Assembly (NCBI RefSeq): GCF_022751215.1
Contig: NZ_JAICDG010000005.1
Coordinates: 1 to 64,000 of the forward strand
DNA: 64,000 bases
Reading direction: 5' to 3'
DNA from: Actinomadura terrae
GTDB taxonomy: Bacteria > Actinomycetota > Actinomycetes > Streptosporangiales > Streptosporangiaceae
Below the pieces are notes generated by a model, which ran no database searches, had not been told where the DNA came from, and saw only the letters and a list, made by a program, of their open reading frames with translations. Both the position numbers and the translations under genes were made by a program. Shown here piece after piece: positions 40,603 to 50,486 of this stretch. Each line of letters starts with the position of its first letter. Position 1 is the stretch's first letter.

Positions 40603-41160
40603 TCATGCCCGTTCGAGTTCCCGCAGGTAATCGGCCAGCCCGGGGACGGTCGGCAGCACGCTCGGAGCGACGCTCCGCCGGATCAGCCCGGCCTCCTCGT
40701 CCTCGCGCTGCCCTTCGAGGACGAGGACGACGAACCCGGGCGGCAGCGAGCCGTGAATGCCGCCCCGGCGCGCCGCCTCGGTCATCGATTTGCAGACCTC
40801 CGCCAGCGCGTTGTCGTGCGCTTTCTCCAGCTCGCCCATGGCCGCGTCGCGCTCGGCCTCGCCGGTGGCGGGCACCAGGTATTCGTCGGTGAGACGGCGG
40901 TACCACGGTGCCATCTCCTCGGCGGGCGGCGCGTCCCACCGCCACTCCGGCGGGACGAATCGCGTCGAGTAGCCGTGGTCCTCGCGCACCGCCGACTCGG
41001 CGTTCACGGCCAAGGCGGACGGGAGGATCTGCTCGCCGTCCAGATAGGAGAGATGGAACGCCGCGGCGTACAGCGACTCCTCTGGATTGGCCGCCGCGAG
41101 GCCCGCCACGATGCGGCATCCGCTGTCATGCCAGGCGTCCTGGAAGGCGCTCCAATCCAT
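40603..41160 (-). CDS. DUF4303-like protein
   Basis: A 185-residue soluble protein that resembles DUF4303 proteins (YAAAFHLSYLDGEQILPSALAVNAES; YSTRFVPPEWRWD). These often serve as immunity or housekeeping proteins of unknown role; no toxin is nearby. No signal or membrane segment. The ATG at 41160 is used. It lies downstream of the tRNA-Thr gene and its terminator on the same strand. Confidence 0.6.
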   Translation of the reverse strand: MDWSAFQDAWHDSGCRIVAGLAAANPEESLYAAAFHLSYLDGEQILPSALAVNAESAVREDHGYSTRFVPPEWRWDAPPAEEMAPWYRRLTDEYLVPATGEAERDAAMGELEKAHDNALAEVCKSMTEAARRGGIHGSLPPGFVVLVLEGQREDEEAGLIRRSVAPSVLPTVPGLADYLRELERA

Positions 41161-41181
41161 CCCCGCGCACTCCCAAGATCG

Positions 41182-41197
41182 AAAAGGGCCTTCGCCC
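41182..41197 (-). terminator. tRNA-Thr terminator
   Basis: On the minus strand GGGC-GAAG-GCCC-TTTT directly follows the tRNA end: a short GC hairpin with tetraloop and U-run. Confidence 0.7.
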
Positions 41198-41200
41198 CGG

Positions 41201-41273
41201 AGCCGACGAGGGGACTTGAACCCCTAACCTTCTGTTTACAAGACAGATGCTCTGCCAATTGAGCTACGTCGGC
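41201..41273 (-). tRNA. tRNA-Thr (anticodon UGU)
   Basis: The minus strand folds into a full cloverleaf: acceptor GCCGACG/CGTCGGC, D-arm with GCTCAATTGGCAGAGC, anticodon arm TCTGT-CTTGTAAA-CAGA with anticodon TGT, and T-arm AGGGG-TTCAAGT-CCCCT. No CCA is encoded. UGU reads the ACA codon, which is rare in this GC-rich genome. Confidence 0.97.
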
Positions 41274-41430
41274 ACGTTCGACGTGCATCGTAGTCGACTC
41301 GGCGGGGCGCTCGCTCGCGGGTTCCCGGGTGAGCATGGGCGGGGATGGGGAAGTGACTCCTGGGGACGTCCTCGCGGGGGGCGGGGACACGCGGCCGGTC
41401 ACGGGTCGCGGTGCGGGACTAGGGGGACCC

Positions 41431-41778
41431 ATGAAGCTCTACGCGCTGAACATGTTCCAGCCGGAGGGGGAGCAGCCACCACCCGACTTCCTGATGGGGG
41501 TGATGACGGAGTTGGCGGGGATCAGGCGGGAGTTGGAGGCGGCGGAGGCGTGGGTGTTCGGGGGCGGGCTGTACCCGCCGGAGACCAGTACGGTCGTCCG
41601 CGCCGAGGAGGAGCAGGTGATCGCCACGGACGGACCGTACGTCGAGGCCCCCGAGTACCTCGGCGGGATCACGATCATCCAGGTCGAGGACCTGGACGCG
41701 GCACTGTGGTGGGCGGCGCGGTACGCGCAGGTGACACGGCTTCCGATCGAGGTGCGGCCGTTCCGGGTGACGGCGTGA
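41431..41778 (+). CDS. YCII/DGPF family protein
   Basis: A 115-residue YCII-related protein with MKLYALNMFQPEG start and IATDGPYVEAPEYLGGITIIQVEDLDAA, including the DGP motif. These dimeric alpha/beta-barrel proteins are usually encoded beside ECF41/42 sigma factors; here none is adjacent (an ECF42 with its own YCII gene is at 46-48 kb). AGGGGG precedes the ATG at 41431. Its last 104 bases overlap, in antisense, the end of the EamA gene. Confidence 0.85.
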   Translation: MKLYALNMFQPEGEQPPPDFLMGVMTELAGIRRELEAAEAWVFGGGLYPPETSTVVRAEEEQVIATDGPYVEAPEYLGGITIIQVEDLDAALWWAARYAQVTRLPIEVRPFRVTA

Positions 41779-42718
41779 CCGGCACGGCCGGTGTGACCGG
41801 AATGGGCGGTGTGACCGCCACGGCCGGGGCCGGGGTCTGGCGGCGGCCGAGGGCCTGCCCGGCGACCAGGGCGCCGAGCGCGATCGTGAAGCCGAGCGCC
41901 TGCCCGGCGGTGAGGGTCTCGTCGAGGATGATCAGGCCGGCGAGGGTCGCGACCATCGGGTTCGTGAGGCCGAGGAGGGAGATGGAGGTCGGCGCGAGCC
42001 GTCCGATCCCGCGGAACCACAGCGCGTACGCGGTGCCGGTGCCGATGGCGCCGATGTAGGTGAAGCCGATGACGTTCTCGCCGGTGACCGTCGGCGGGAG
42101 GCCCTCGAACACGAGCAGGAACGGCACGATCAGGAGCCCGCCGACCGTGAGCTGCCAGCCGGTCATCACCAGCGGCGACTCGGGGCTGCCCCACTTCTTG
42201 GCGAGCACGATCGCCACCGCCATCATCGAGGTCGCGACGAGCATGGCGGCGATGCCGAGCGGGTCGAGCCGGGCATCGGCCGACAGCGTCAGCAGCGCGA
42301 CGCCGCCCGTCCCGACCAGCGCGGAGACCAGGACGGTGCGGCCGGGCCTGACCCGCAGGATCGGCAGCGACAGCAGCGCCACGACCAGCGGCTGGACGGA
42401 GGCGATCGTGGCCGCGACCCCGCCGGGCAGCCGGTAGGCGGCGAAGAACAGCAGGGGGAAGAACGCGCCGAAGTTGAGGACGCCGAGCACGGCGGCCTTC
42501 CACCACCACTCCCCCTTGGGCAGGCGGCGGTTCACGGCGAGCAGCACGAGCCCGGCGGGCAGGGCGCGCATCGTGGCGGCGAGCCAGGGACGGTCGTCCG
42601 GGAGGAGCGTGGTGGTCGTGACGTAGGTGGTACCCCAGCTCGCCGGGGCGAGGGCGGCGAGCGCGAGGTCGCCGAGGTAGCGGCCCCGCGGCCCCCCGGG
42701 GGCCGGGACGGCGGTCAT
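41675..42718 (-). CDS. EamA/DMT family transporter
   Basis: A 347-residue inner-membrane transporter with ten helices in two EamA repeats (e.g. PASWGTTYVTTTTLLP at the start and GENVIGFTYIGAIGTGTAYALWFRGIGRLAPTSISLL by position ~210-247). Members export amino acids or other metabolites. The last ~50 residues are a Pro/Thr/Val-rich tail (VTPPIPVTPAVPVTP...) encoded by the strand opposite the YCII gene, probably a recent extension rather than a functional domain. A near-palindromic operator pair precedes the gene. Confidence 0.9.
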   Translation of the reverse strand: MTAVPAPGGPRGRYLGDLALAALAPASWGTTYVTTTTLLPDDRPWLAATMRALPAGLVLLAVNRRLPKGEWWWKAAVLGVLNFGAFFPLLFFAAYRLPGGVAATIASVQPLVVALLSLPILRVRPGRTVLVSALVGTGGVALLTLSADARLDPLGIAAMLVATSMMAVAIVLAKKWGSPESPLVMTGWQLTVGGLLIVPFLLVFEGLPPTVTGENVIGFTYIGAIGTGTAYALWFRGIGRLAPTSISLLGLTNPMVATLAGLIILDETLTAGQALGFTIALGALVAGQALGRRQTPAPAVAVTPPIPVTPAVPVTPSPGTAAPRSEAVSPARTAPPTTVPRPGPRPG

Positions 42719-42739
42719 CGGATCAACCCCTCACGGTTA

Positions 42740-42803
42740 ATAATCTCAATGTTGAGCCAAAATCAGCTACATCGACGTCAAGTCTCTGAACGTTGAGATT
42801 ATT
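42740..42803. promoter_or_regulatory. Paired operators upstream of the EamA gene
   Basis: Two palindromes, CTCAATGTTGAG (42745-42756) and TCTGAACGTTGAGA (42785-42798), with outer arms AATAATCTCAA and TTGAGATTATT forming an 11-bp inverted repeat. A regulator binding both sites could loop or block the EamA promoter. No regulator gene is adjacent. Confidence 0.6.
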
Positions 42804-42834
42804 TCCGCTGCGGAGCGTGAGGGGTCTCCAGCCG

Positions 42835-43746
42835 TCAGGCGCGCAGGCGGCTGACCTCGTAGAGCGCGATGCCCGCCGCGACACCCGCGTTGAGGGACTC
42901 GGCCCGGCCCGGCATCGGGATCGTGACGAGCAGGTCGCAGGTGTCGGCGACCAGCCGTCCGAGGCCCTTGCCCTCCGAGCCGACGACCAGCACGAACGGG
43001 CCGGACGCGACCTCCAGGTCCGCGACCGCGACGCCGCCCTCGGCGTCCAGGCCCGCGACGAAGCAGCCCGCCTTCTGGTAGGCCTTCAGCTGCCGGGACA
43101 GGTTCGTGGCCCGCGCGACCGGGAGCGTCGCGAGCGTCCCGGCGGACGCCTTCCACGCGCCCGCGCTGACCCCGGCGGCGCGCCGCTCGGGCACGACGAC
43201 GCCGGACGCGCCGAACGCGGCGGCGGAGCGGACGATCGCGCCGAGGTTGCGCGGGTCGGTGATCCCGTCCACCGCGACGATCAGCGGGGACGTGCCGGTC
43301 AGCAGGTCGTCGGGGTGCGCGTAGCGGTACGGCTTGACCTGGAGCGCGATGCCCTGGTGGACGGCGCCGTCGGTGAGCCGGTCGAGCTCGTTCTTGCCCG
43401 TCTCCAGCAGCGGGATCCGGCGGTCGGCGGCGAGCTGGATCGACTCGCGGACCCGCTCGTCGGTGCCGGAGGTGACGTACAGGGCGCTGCCCGGGACGCG
43501 CGCGCGCAGCGCCTCGACCACCGGGTTGCGCCCGGTGACCAGCTCGGGGACCTCGCCGTTCGCGCGGCGGGCACCGGCCGGACGGCTCGGACGCTGCGGC
43601 TCGGCGGCCGCGGCGCGCCCGCGCGGGCCGACCGTCGAGGTCCCGGTCCGCTTGGCGCTCTTGACCGCGCGGGCCTTCTGGCGCTTGCCGTGCCAGTGCC
43701 TGTCCTCGGCCTTGGGAGTGGGTCCCTTGCCCTTGCGCTTGGCCAT
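42835..43746 (-). CDS. rlmB: 23S rRNA (guanosine-2'-O-)-methyltransferase RlmB
   Basis: A 303-residue SPOUT/TrmH enzyme that 2'-O-methylates G2251 of 23S rRNA. The substrate-binding domain starts VTGRNPVVEALRAR (~71); SPOUT motifs are DPRNLGAIVRSAAAFGASGVVVP, VVGSEGKGLGRLV and IPMPGRAESLNAGVAAGIALYE. The first ~65 residues are a basic, Lys-rich tail typical of actinobacterial RlmB. The cysS gene is upstream on the same strand (166 bases), as in most actinobacteria. Confidence 0.95.
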   Translation of the reverse strand: MAKRKGKGPTPKAEDRHWHGKRQKARAVKSAKRTGTSTVGPRGRAAAAEPQRPSRPAGARRANGEVPELVTGRNPVVEALRARVPGSALYVTSGTDERVRESIQLAADRRIPLLETGKNELDRLTDGAVHQGIALQVKPYRYAHPDDLLTGTSPLIVAVDGITDPRNLGAIVRSAAAFGASGVVVPERRAAGVSAGAWKASAGTLATLPVARATNLSRQLKAYQKAGCFVAGLDAEGGVAVADLEVASGPFVLVVGSEGKGLGRLVADTCDLLVTIPMPGRAESLNAGVAAGIALYEVSRLRA

Positions 43747-43912
43747 GTCGGTACGCCCCTCGCGACGGTTGCGGCTCGCTCGCCCTCGTGGCGGGGCGAC
43801 TCAGATTTCGGGGCGGCAGTGCGTGCTCACGCCCTCGACCGTCCGATTTTACCCGTGGCCCGGCACGCCTCGCGCCCTACGCGGCGGCCGGGCCGGGGAG
43901 GTGCCGGGGAGG

Positions 43913-45310
<1,398 letters not shown>

Positions 45311-45375
45311 CCGATTAGATTATTGGATGACCGCGAGCCCCGCTCGGCGCTCCGTGACAAGCTCCTGGTAGGCAC

Positions 45376-46287
45376 TCAGCCGCCCGCCGGGGCGAAGAGG
45401 GCGTTCAGCCTGGTCGCGAACGCCGCGGCCTCGGTTCCGAAGCCGCCGTGGTCGCCGGGCCAGGTCTCGGCCTTCGTCCCGAGGCGGTCGGCGGCGACGT
45501 GCGCGGCCCGATGGGCGGGCTGCCCCGCCGACGCCTCCCCCGCGACCAGCACGATCCGCACGCCGGACGAGCGCAGCGCCGCCTCGTCCAGCGGGGCGCG
45601 GACGAACGGCGACAGCTCGTAGGGGAAGAAGACGTCGGCGTTCTTCTGGAAGCGCGCGAACATCTCCAGCGTCTCGGCGTCGGGCTCCTGCGGCGGCCCG
45701 GCCTCCGCCTCCTGGGGCGCGGCGTCGGGTGCGGCGTCGCCTTCCGGGCCGCTCGTCAGGGCGCCGAACCTGGCCATGGCGGCGGCCGAGCCGCTCTCCG
45801 CGTAGACGTCCTTCACCTCGTGGACGACCGACCGCCAGTGCTGGGCGTCCGGCAGCAGCGTGAAGAGCGGCGGCTCGTGCGCGACGACCGTCCGGACCTG
45901 CTCGGGGTGCCGCGCGGCCAGTCCGAGCGCGATGATCGCGCCGGCGCTGTTCCCGAACACGTGGGCGGGCCCGCCCCCGACCTCGCGGAGGATGCGGGAC
46001 GCGTCGTCCACGTGGTCCTCGACGCGCTGCGGCTCCGGGACGCCGTCGAGGGGGCTGCGCGAGTTGCCGCGCCGGTCATAGGTGACGACGGTGTACCGGT
46101 CGGCGAGCAGCCCCGCGAGCTCCGCGTAACCTGCGGCGTCGTAGATGCTTCCGCATATAAGGAGCAGCACGGGGTTTTTCCGGGGGGCGTGGGGGGTCGT
46201 CCCCCCACCGGGGAGCTGCCCGGTGCCGCGCACTTCGTAGTGCAGGGTGGCGCCGGGGACCTTCAGCGTCCGCACGTCCATGATCAT
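45376..46287 (-). CDS. Alpha/beta hydrolase
   Basis: A 303-residue serine hydrolase. The oxyanion region is LLLICGSIYDAAGYAE, the nucleophile elbow is VFGNSAGAIIAL (GNSAG), and the catalytic His is in WPGDHGGF near the end. An insertion GGGTTPHAPRK separates the first beta strand (YEVRGTGQLP) from the core strand and is coded by the 31-nt palindromic repeat at 46178-46208. A linker at ~175-200 is Ala/Glu/Pro-rich. ATGA overlap with the ECF42 gene makes it the third gene of that operon. Substrate unknown. Confidence 0.88.
   Translation of the reverse strand: MIMDVRTLKVPGATLHYEVRGTGQLPGGGTTPHAPRKNPVLLLICGSIYDAAGYAELAGLLADRYTVVTYDRRGNSRSPLDGVPEPQRVEDHVDDASRILREVGGGPAHVFGNSAGAIIALGLAARHPEQVRTVVAHEPPLFTLLPDAQHWRSVVHEVKDVYAESGSAAAMARFGALTSGPEGDAAPDAAPQEAEAGPPQEPDAETLEMFARFQKNADVFFPYELSPFVRAPLDEAALRSSGVRIVLVAGEASAGQPAHRAAHVAADRLGTKAETWPGDHGGFGTEAAAFATRLNALFAPAGG
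46178..46208. repeat. 31-nt palindromic repeat inside hydrolase gene
   Basis: Second copy of the repeat at 29719-29749, with one mismatch. Hairpin GTGGGGGG-TCGT-CCCCCCAC. Read in frame as GGGTTPHAPR between the first strands of the hydrolase fold. Confidence 0.9.
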
Positions 46288-47759
46288 TCCGTTCCGTTCA
46301 GGCCCGCCGCGCGGGATTCCAGGTAGCGCTTCTCGGGCAGGCTCGTCGTCGTGCGCGCGGCGGCCCGGTACGCCTCGCGCGCGGCGCCGGTGTCCCCGGC
46401 CCGCTCCAGCAGGTGGGCCCGGACGGCGTCGAGCCGGTGATGGCCGCGCACGCGCTCGTCGTCGTCCAGCGTCGCCAGCAGGTCGAGGCCGGCGCGCGGG
46501 CCGCGCACCATCGCCAGCGCCACCGCCTCGTTCAGCGTGACCATGGGGTTCGGCGCGATGCGGGCGAGCAGCCGGTAGAGCGAGAGGATCTGCGGCCAGT
46601 CGGTGTCCTCGGGACGCGCCGCCTCCGCGTGCACGGCCGCGATCGCGGCCTGCAACTGGTAGGGGCCCGGGGGCGACCAGGTGAGGGCGTCGGTGATCAG
46701 CGCCGTGCCCTCGGTGATGGCGGCGGCGTCCCAGCGCGTCCGGTCCTGCTCGGTGAGCGGGATCAGCAGGCCGCCGGGCCCGGTGCGCGCGGCGCGGCGG
46801 GCGTCGGTCAGCAGCATCAGCGCGAGCAGGCCGGTGACCTCGCCGTCGCCGTCCAGCAGCCCGTGCAGGGCGCGGGTCAGCCGGATCGCCTCGGCGGTGA
46901 GGTCGGCGCGGTGCAGGTCGGGCCCGCTGGAGGCCGTGTACCCCTCGTTGAAGATCAGGTAGAGGACGTGCAGGACGGCCCGCAGCCGCTCCGCGCGCTC
47001 CCCGGCGGGCGGCATCCCGAACCGCGCGCCGGTGGCCTTGATCTTCTGCTTGGCCCGGCTGATCCGCTGGCCCATCGTCGTCTCGGGCATTAGGAACGCG
47101 CGCGCGATCTGCGCGGTGGTGAGCCCGCCGACGGCGCGGAGCGTCAGTGCCACCTGTGAGGACGGGGACAGCGCGGGATGGCAGCACAGGAACAGCAGCG
47201 TCAGCGTGTCGTCGTGGTCGCCGGGCTGGTCCGCGCCCGGTTCGGGCGCGGCGGCCGTGGCGGCGGGGTCCCACGCGGCCACGGCGGCCTCGCGGTCGCG
47301 TCGCGCGCTCTCGCTGCGCCACTGGTCGGTGAGCCGCCGGGTCGCGACGGTCAGCAGCCAGCCGCGCGGCTTCTCCGGCACGCCCTCCTCCGGCCACTGG
47401 AGCGCGGCGGCGAGCAGCGCCTCCTGCACGGCGTCCTCACAGGCGTCGAACGCCCCGTGCCGCCGGACGAGCGTGCCGAGAACCTGCGGCGCCAGCTCCC
47501 GCAGCAGATCCTCGACACCCCCTGACCCGATTCCGTGTGAGAACGCGTCCCCCGACTCCTCCGGAAACTGACCCGCTCCTTGGGCGCGAACGTCCTCCCG
47601 CTCCCCCGGGGAGGCACCCGTCCCCTGCAAGCGGGCGTCCTCCTGCTCCTCCTGGGTTGGACCGGTTCCTTGGGCACGGGCGTCCCCCCGCTCCTCTGGG
47701 GACGGCCCGCTCCCCTGCGAGGGGTCGGTTTCGCGCTCGTTCTGGGCCGGGTCGGTCAC
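46284..47759 (-). CDS. ECF42-type RNA polymerase sigma factor with TPR-like C-terminus
   Basis: A 491-residue sigma factor of the ECF42 type. Region 2 follows residue ~85 (VLGTLVRRHGAFDACEDAVQEALLAAA by position), region 4 includes LTTAQIARAFLMPETTMGQRISRAKQKI, and a ~200-residue C-terminal extension has TPR-like helices (PYQLQAAIAAVHAEA; LYRLLARIAPNPMVTLNEAVALAM). This family works with a YCII protein, whose gene overlaps its start (GTGA). The N-terminus carries four 15-residue repeats of QGxGxxxEExxDAxx (residues 15-74) not usual for the family. Confidence 0.93.
   Translation of the reverse strand: MTDPAQNERETDPSQGSGPSPEERGDARAQGTGPTQEEQEDARLQGTGASPGEREDVRAQGAGQFPEESGDAFSHGIGSGGVEDLLRELAPQVLGTLVRRHGAFDACEDAVQEALLAAALQWPEEGVPEKPRGWLLTVATRRLTDQWRSESARRDREAAVAAWDPAATAAAPEPGADQPGDHDDTLTLLFLCCHPALSPSSQVALTLRAVGGLTTAQIARAFLMPETTMGQRISRAKQKIKATGARFGMPPAGERAERLRAVLHVLYLIFNEGYTASSGPDLHRADLTAEAIRLTRALHGLLDGDGEVTGLLALMLLTDARRAARTGPGGLLIPLTEQDRTRWDAAAITEGTALITDALTWSPPGPYQLQAAIAAVHAEAARPEDTDWPQILSLYRLLARIAPNPMVTLNEAVALAMVRGPRAGLDLLATLDDDERVRGHHRLDAVRAHLLERAGDTGAAREAYRAAARTTTSLPEKRYLESRAAGLNGTE
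47538..47717 (-). repeat. Four tandem 45-nt units in ECF42 N-terminus
   Basis: Four imperfect copies of a 45-nt unit encode QGSGPSPEERGDARA, QGTGPTQEEQEDARL, QGTGASPGEREDVRA and QGAGQFPEESGDAFS. A fifth unit (HGIGSGG...) appears partly at the boundary to sigma region 2. Confidence 0.85.
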
Positions 47760-48121
47760 ATTTCCGTCCCGGCGGCGTCCAGGACGGCGCGTACCTCCAT
47801 GCGGCCGCCGTACCGGATGTCCGGCCAGCGCGAGGCGATCTCGACGGCGCGCTCCAGCGTGTCGGTGTCGACGGTGAGGTATCCGGCGAGGTGCTCCTTC
47901 GCCTCGAGGAACGGGCCGTCGGTCACGGCGGGCAGGCCGTCGCGCTCCCGGACGACCTTCGTCTGCGACGGGTCGGCCAGCCCCTCGCCGCCCACGAGCT
48001 CGCCCCGCCCGTCCAGCTCCTTCATGATCGAATCGACCTCGGCGAACAGGTCCTGGCGCTCGGACTCGGTCAGCTCCTCCACGAACCCGGGCCGGTTGAA
48101 GATCAGCAGCATGTACTTCAC
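47756..48121 (-). CDS. YCII family protein (ECF42 partner)
   Basis: A 121-residue YCII/DGPF protein: VKYMLLIFNRPGFVEELTESE, then AVTDGPFLEAKEHLAGYLTVDTDTLERAVEIASRWP (motif DGPF at ~residue 68), the canonical partner of ECF42 sigma factors. GGGAG lies six bases upstream of the GTG at 48121. First gene of the operon YCII-ECF42-hydrolase, each junction overlapping by four bases. Confidence 0.93.
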   Translation of the reverse strand: MKYMLLIFNRPGFVEELTESERQDLFAEVDSIMKELDGRGELVGGEGLADPSQTKVVRERDGLPAVTDGPFLEAKEHLAGYLTVDTDTLERAVEIASRWPDIRYGGRMEVRAVLDAAGTEM

Positions 48122-48284
48122 GTCGTCTCCCTCGTTTCTAACGTTGTCAGGCGTCGCCGGGCGCCCCCGAGGGGCCGCCCGGATGGGCCGGACCGAACGA
48201 TGCCGTCCCGGATGGCCGGGCCGCACATGGGGATCGGAGCCGTTCGGCCGTTCTCGACGTCCCCCGCGAAGTTTTCCCGAAAAA

Positions 48285-49082
48285 CTAGCGATGGCCCTCG
48301 TTCAGCGCCTTGACCTGCGAGCACAGGGCGGTGAACACGAGCGCGTCCGGCATGTGGCCCGCGATCGCGGCGAGCGCCGTCCGCTCGCCGCGCGTGCGGA
48401 CCGCCACCACGCCGTTCTCGATCACGACGTCGCGGACGGCGTGCCACGGCACCCGCTCGCCCTCCTTGCCGACGCCCTCCAGGTCGACGGTGAACGGGTC
48501 GAGGCGCACCTCGTCGCCCGCCTTCACCGCCGCCAGATGGCGCGGGACCTGCCGGGACGTGACCTCCGCCGCCACCGCCTCGCCGAGGTCGGCGAGATCC
48601 GGCAGCTCCTCCCCGAACCGCAGGACGCGGCCGTCCTCGGCGAGGAGGGTCAGGCCCCAGCGCGTCCGCCGCCCCTCCCGGACGCCGGACAGGGTGACCG
48701 AGACGAGCTCGTCCCAGGTGTAGGAGAGGTCCCCGTCCGGGCCGCCGCCGACCGCGAGACCGCCGGTGAACAGGCTCACCACCCGGTTGCCGTGGCGCAG
48801 CGCCGCGCCCCTGACCACCGGCGCGGCGACGAACGCGCAGGCCGCCGCCAGCAGCGCGGCCGGGACGCCGAGCCACCACACCCCGGCGGCCGTGAACACG
48901 ATCGCCGCCGCGAGGAGCATCACCGCCACCGCCCCCAGCAGGAGCAGCCACCCCACGGCGCGCCGGTAACCGCCCCGGCCGTCGAAGGCCCGCTCGAACT
49001 CCCCGAGCCGCTCCGGCGCGTCGTCCGCCCGCTCGGCCTCGTCTCTTCCCACCCCTGGTGGCTCCGTGTCGTCTCGTCTCAT
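48285..49082 (-). CDS. DUF6585-like membrane protein
   Basis: A 265-residue protein: acidic N-terminus, two membrane helices (WLLLLGAVAVMLLAAAIVFTA and WLGVPAALLAAACAFVAAPV, ~50-95) and two PH-like beta-rich segments (SYTWDELVSVTLSGVREGR; VPWHAVRDVVIENG). Function unknown. ATG at 49082 overlaps the hmgA stop (ATGA), so it is co-translated after homogentisate dioxygenase, an unexpected partner. Confidence 0.75.
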   Translation of the reverse strand: MRRDDTEPPGVGRDEAERADDAPERLGEFERAFDGRGGYRRAVGWLLLLGAVAVMLLAAAIVFTAAGVWWLGVPAALLAAACAFVAAPVVRGAALRHGNRVVSLFTGGLAVGGGPDGDLSYTWDELVSVTLSGVREGRRTRWGLTLLAEDGRVLRFGEELPDLADLGEAVAAEVTSRQVPRHLAAVKAGDEVRLDPFTVDLEGVGKEGERVPWHAVRDVVIENGVVAVRTRGERTALAAIAGHMPDALVFTALCSQVKALNEGHR

Positions 49083-50263
49083 CCGGTGGCGCGCGCCCAC
49101 GTCCACGCGTACTCGGGGTCCTCACAGCGCCGCGCCGCCGCGCCGAGCCGCAGCGGACGGAAGGTGTCGATCATGACGGCCTGCTCGGCCGAGGTGTCAA
49201 GGCCCTGCCGTACCCCTTCGATCACCGCCTCCACCGCGCCCGGCTGCGGACCATGAGTAAAGCCGGACGGATGCAGAGAAATCGACCCGATACCGATGCC
49301 CGACCCCTTGCGCGCGGAGTAGTCACCGCCCACATAGAACATCATTTCGTCGCTATCCACATTGTGGTGGTTGTACGGGATCGGCACCGCATCATCGTCG
49401 AAGTCCAGCGGTCTCGGACAGAACGAGCAGACCACGAAGCCGGGCCCCTCGAACGTCTGGTGGACGGGCGGCGGCGCGTGCGTCCGCTTCACGACGGGCT
49501 CGAAGTCGTCGATCGAGAAGGCGTAGGGGTAGAGGCAGCCGTCCCAGCCGACCACGTCGAACGGGTGGTGCAGGTAGGTCAGCCGCGACAGGCCGTCCCG
49601 GGTGCGGACGAGGACCGGCGTCTCCCCGCCCTCCACCAGCATCGGCTCCAGCGGGCCGCGCAGGTCGCGTTCGCTGTAGGGGGCGTGCTCCAGGAACTGC
49701 CCGTACTGCGACAGGTAGCGCTTCGGCGGCCGGATATGCCCCCGGGCTTCGACCACCAGGGCCTTCAACGGTCCTTCCGGCAGCCAGCGGTGGATCGTCC
49801 CCGTCGGAATGACCACGTAGTCGCCTTCGGACACGTCCAGCACGCCGTAGGTCGTCTCCACCCGGGCGCGCCCGGTCTGGACGTACACGACTTCCGATCC
49901 GACCGAATTGCGGTACAACTCGCTCGGGCCGCCCGTACCGTCCGTCGCGGCGAAGGAGATCTGGACGTCCTGGTTACCGAACAGCACCTGGCGTCCGAGA
50001 ACGAGGTCGTCTCCCTCAGGAAGATCCTGGGTGCGATAGGCGCGCGGTCGCAGAGGGAAGTTCGGCGCCAGGCCCGCCTCCTCGGGCAGCACACCCTCGC
50101 TCCTGGTGATCGCCGTCGGCGAGTGCCGGTGGTACAGCAGGCTCGAATCGGACGAGAATCCCTCCTCGCCCATCAACTCCTCCGCGTACAGGCCACCGTC
50201 CGGACGGCGGAACTGCACGTGACGCTTGCGCGGAATCTCTCCCACGACCCTGTAGTAAGGCAC
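49079..50263 (-). CDS. hmgA: Homogentisate 1,2-dioxygenase
   Basis: A 394-residue cupin dioxygenase that opens homogentisate to maleylacetoacetate in tyrosine and phenylalanine degradation. Marks: VPYYRVVGEIPRKRH start, GTIHRWLPEG, and the iron-ligand stretch IPYNHHNVDSDEMMFYVGGDY near residue 290. GTG at 50263 follows GGAGGAGG. Fumarylacetoacetase (51.7 kb) is on the opposite strand, so the pathway genes are clustered but not an operon. No isomerase or hydroxyphenylpyruvate dioxygenase gene in the window. Confidence 0.93.
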   Translation of the reverse strand: MPYYRVVGEIPRKRHVQFRRPDGGLYAEELMGEEGFSSDSSLLYHRHSPTAITRSEGVLPEEAGLAPNFPLRPRAYRTQDLPEGDDLVLGRQVLFGNQDVQISFAATDGTGGPSELYRNSVGSEVVYVQTGRARVETTYGVLDVSEGDYVVIPTGTIHRWLPEGPLKALVVEARGHIRPPKRYLSQYGQFLEHAPYSERDLRGPLEPMLVEGGETPVLVRTRDGLSRLTYLHHPFDVVGWDGCLYPYAFSIDDFEPVVKRTHAPPPVHQTFEGPGFVVCSFCPRPLDFDDDAVPIPYNHHNVDSDEMMFYVGGDYSARKGSGIGIGSISLHPSGFTHGPQPGAVEAVIEGVRQGLDTSAEQAVMIDTFRPLRLGAAARRCEDPEYAWTWARATG

Positions 50264-50486
50264 CGTCGCCTCCTCCCGGGACGTCGCCGATCCAGGCTCC
50301 CGCCGCTCTCCGGACGGCGGTTCGGTCACCCACCCCTTGCCTCCATACCGTACGTCTCTACCCTTAACGCACACATGACGCCGCTGATCACGTTGAAGTT
50401 GGGGTTAACCCCCCCTGGGGCTGGCTAATGTCGCTGTGGGGACGACCTTGGAGTCCCCGCACGCGTCACTCCCCGGAACGAGAGCC

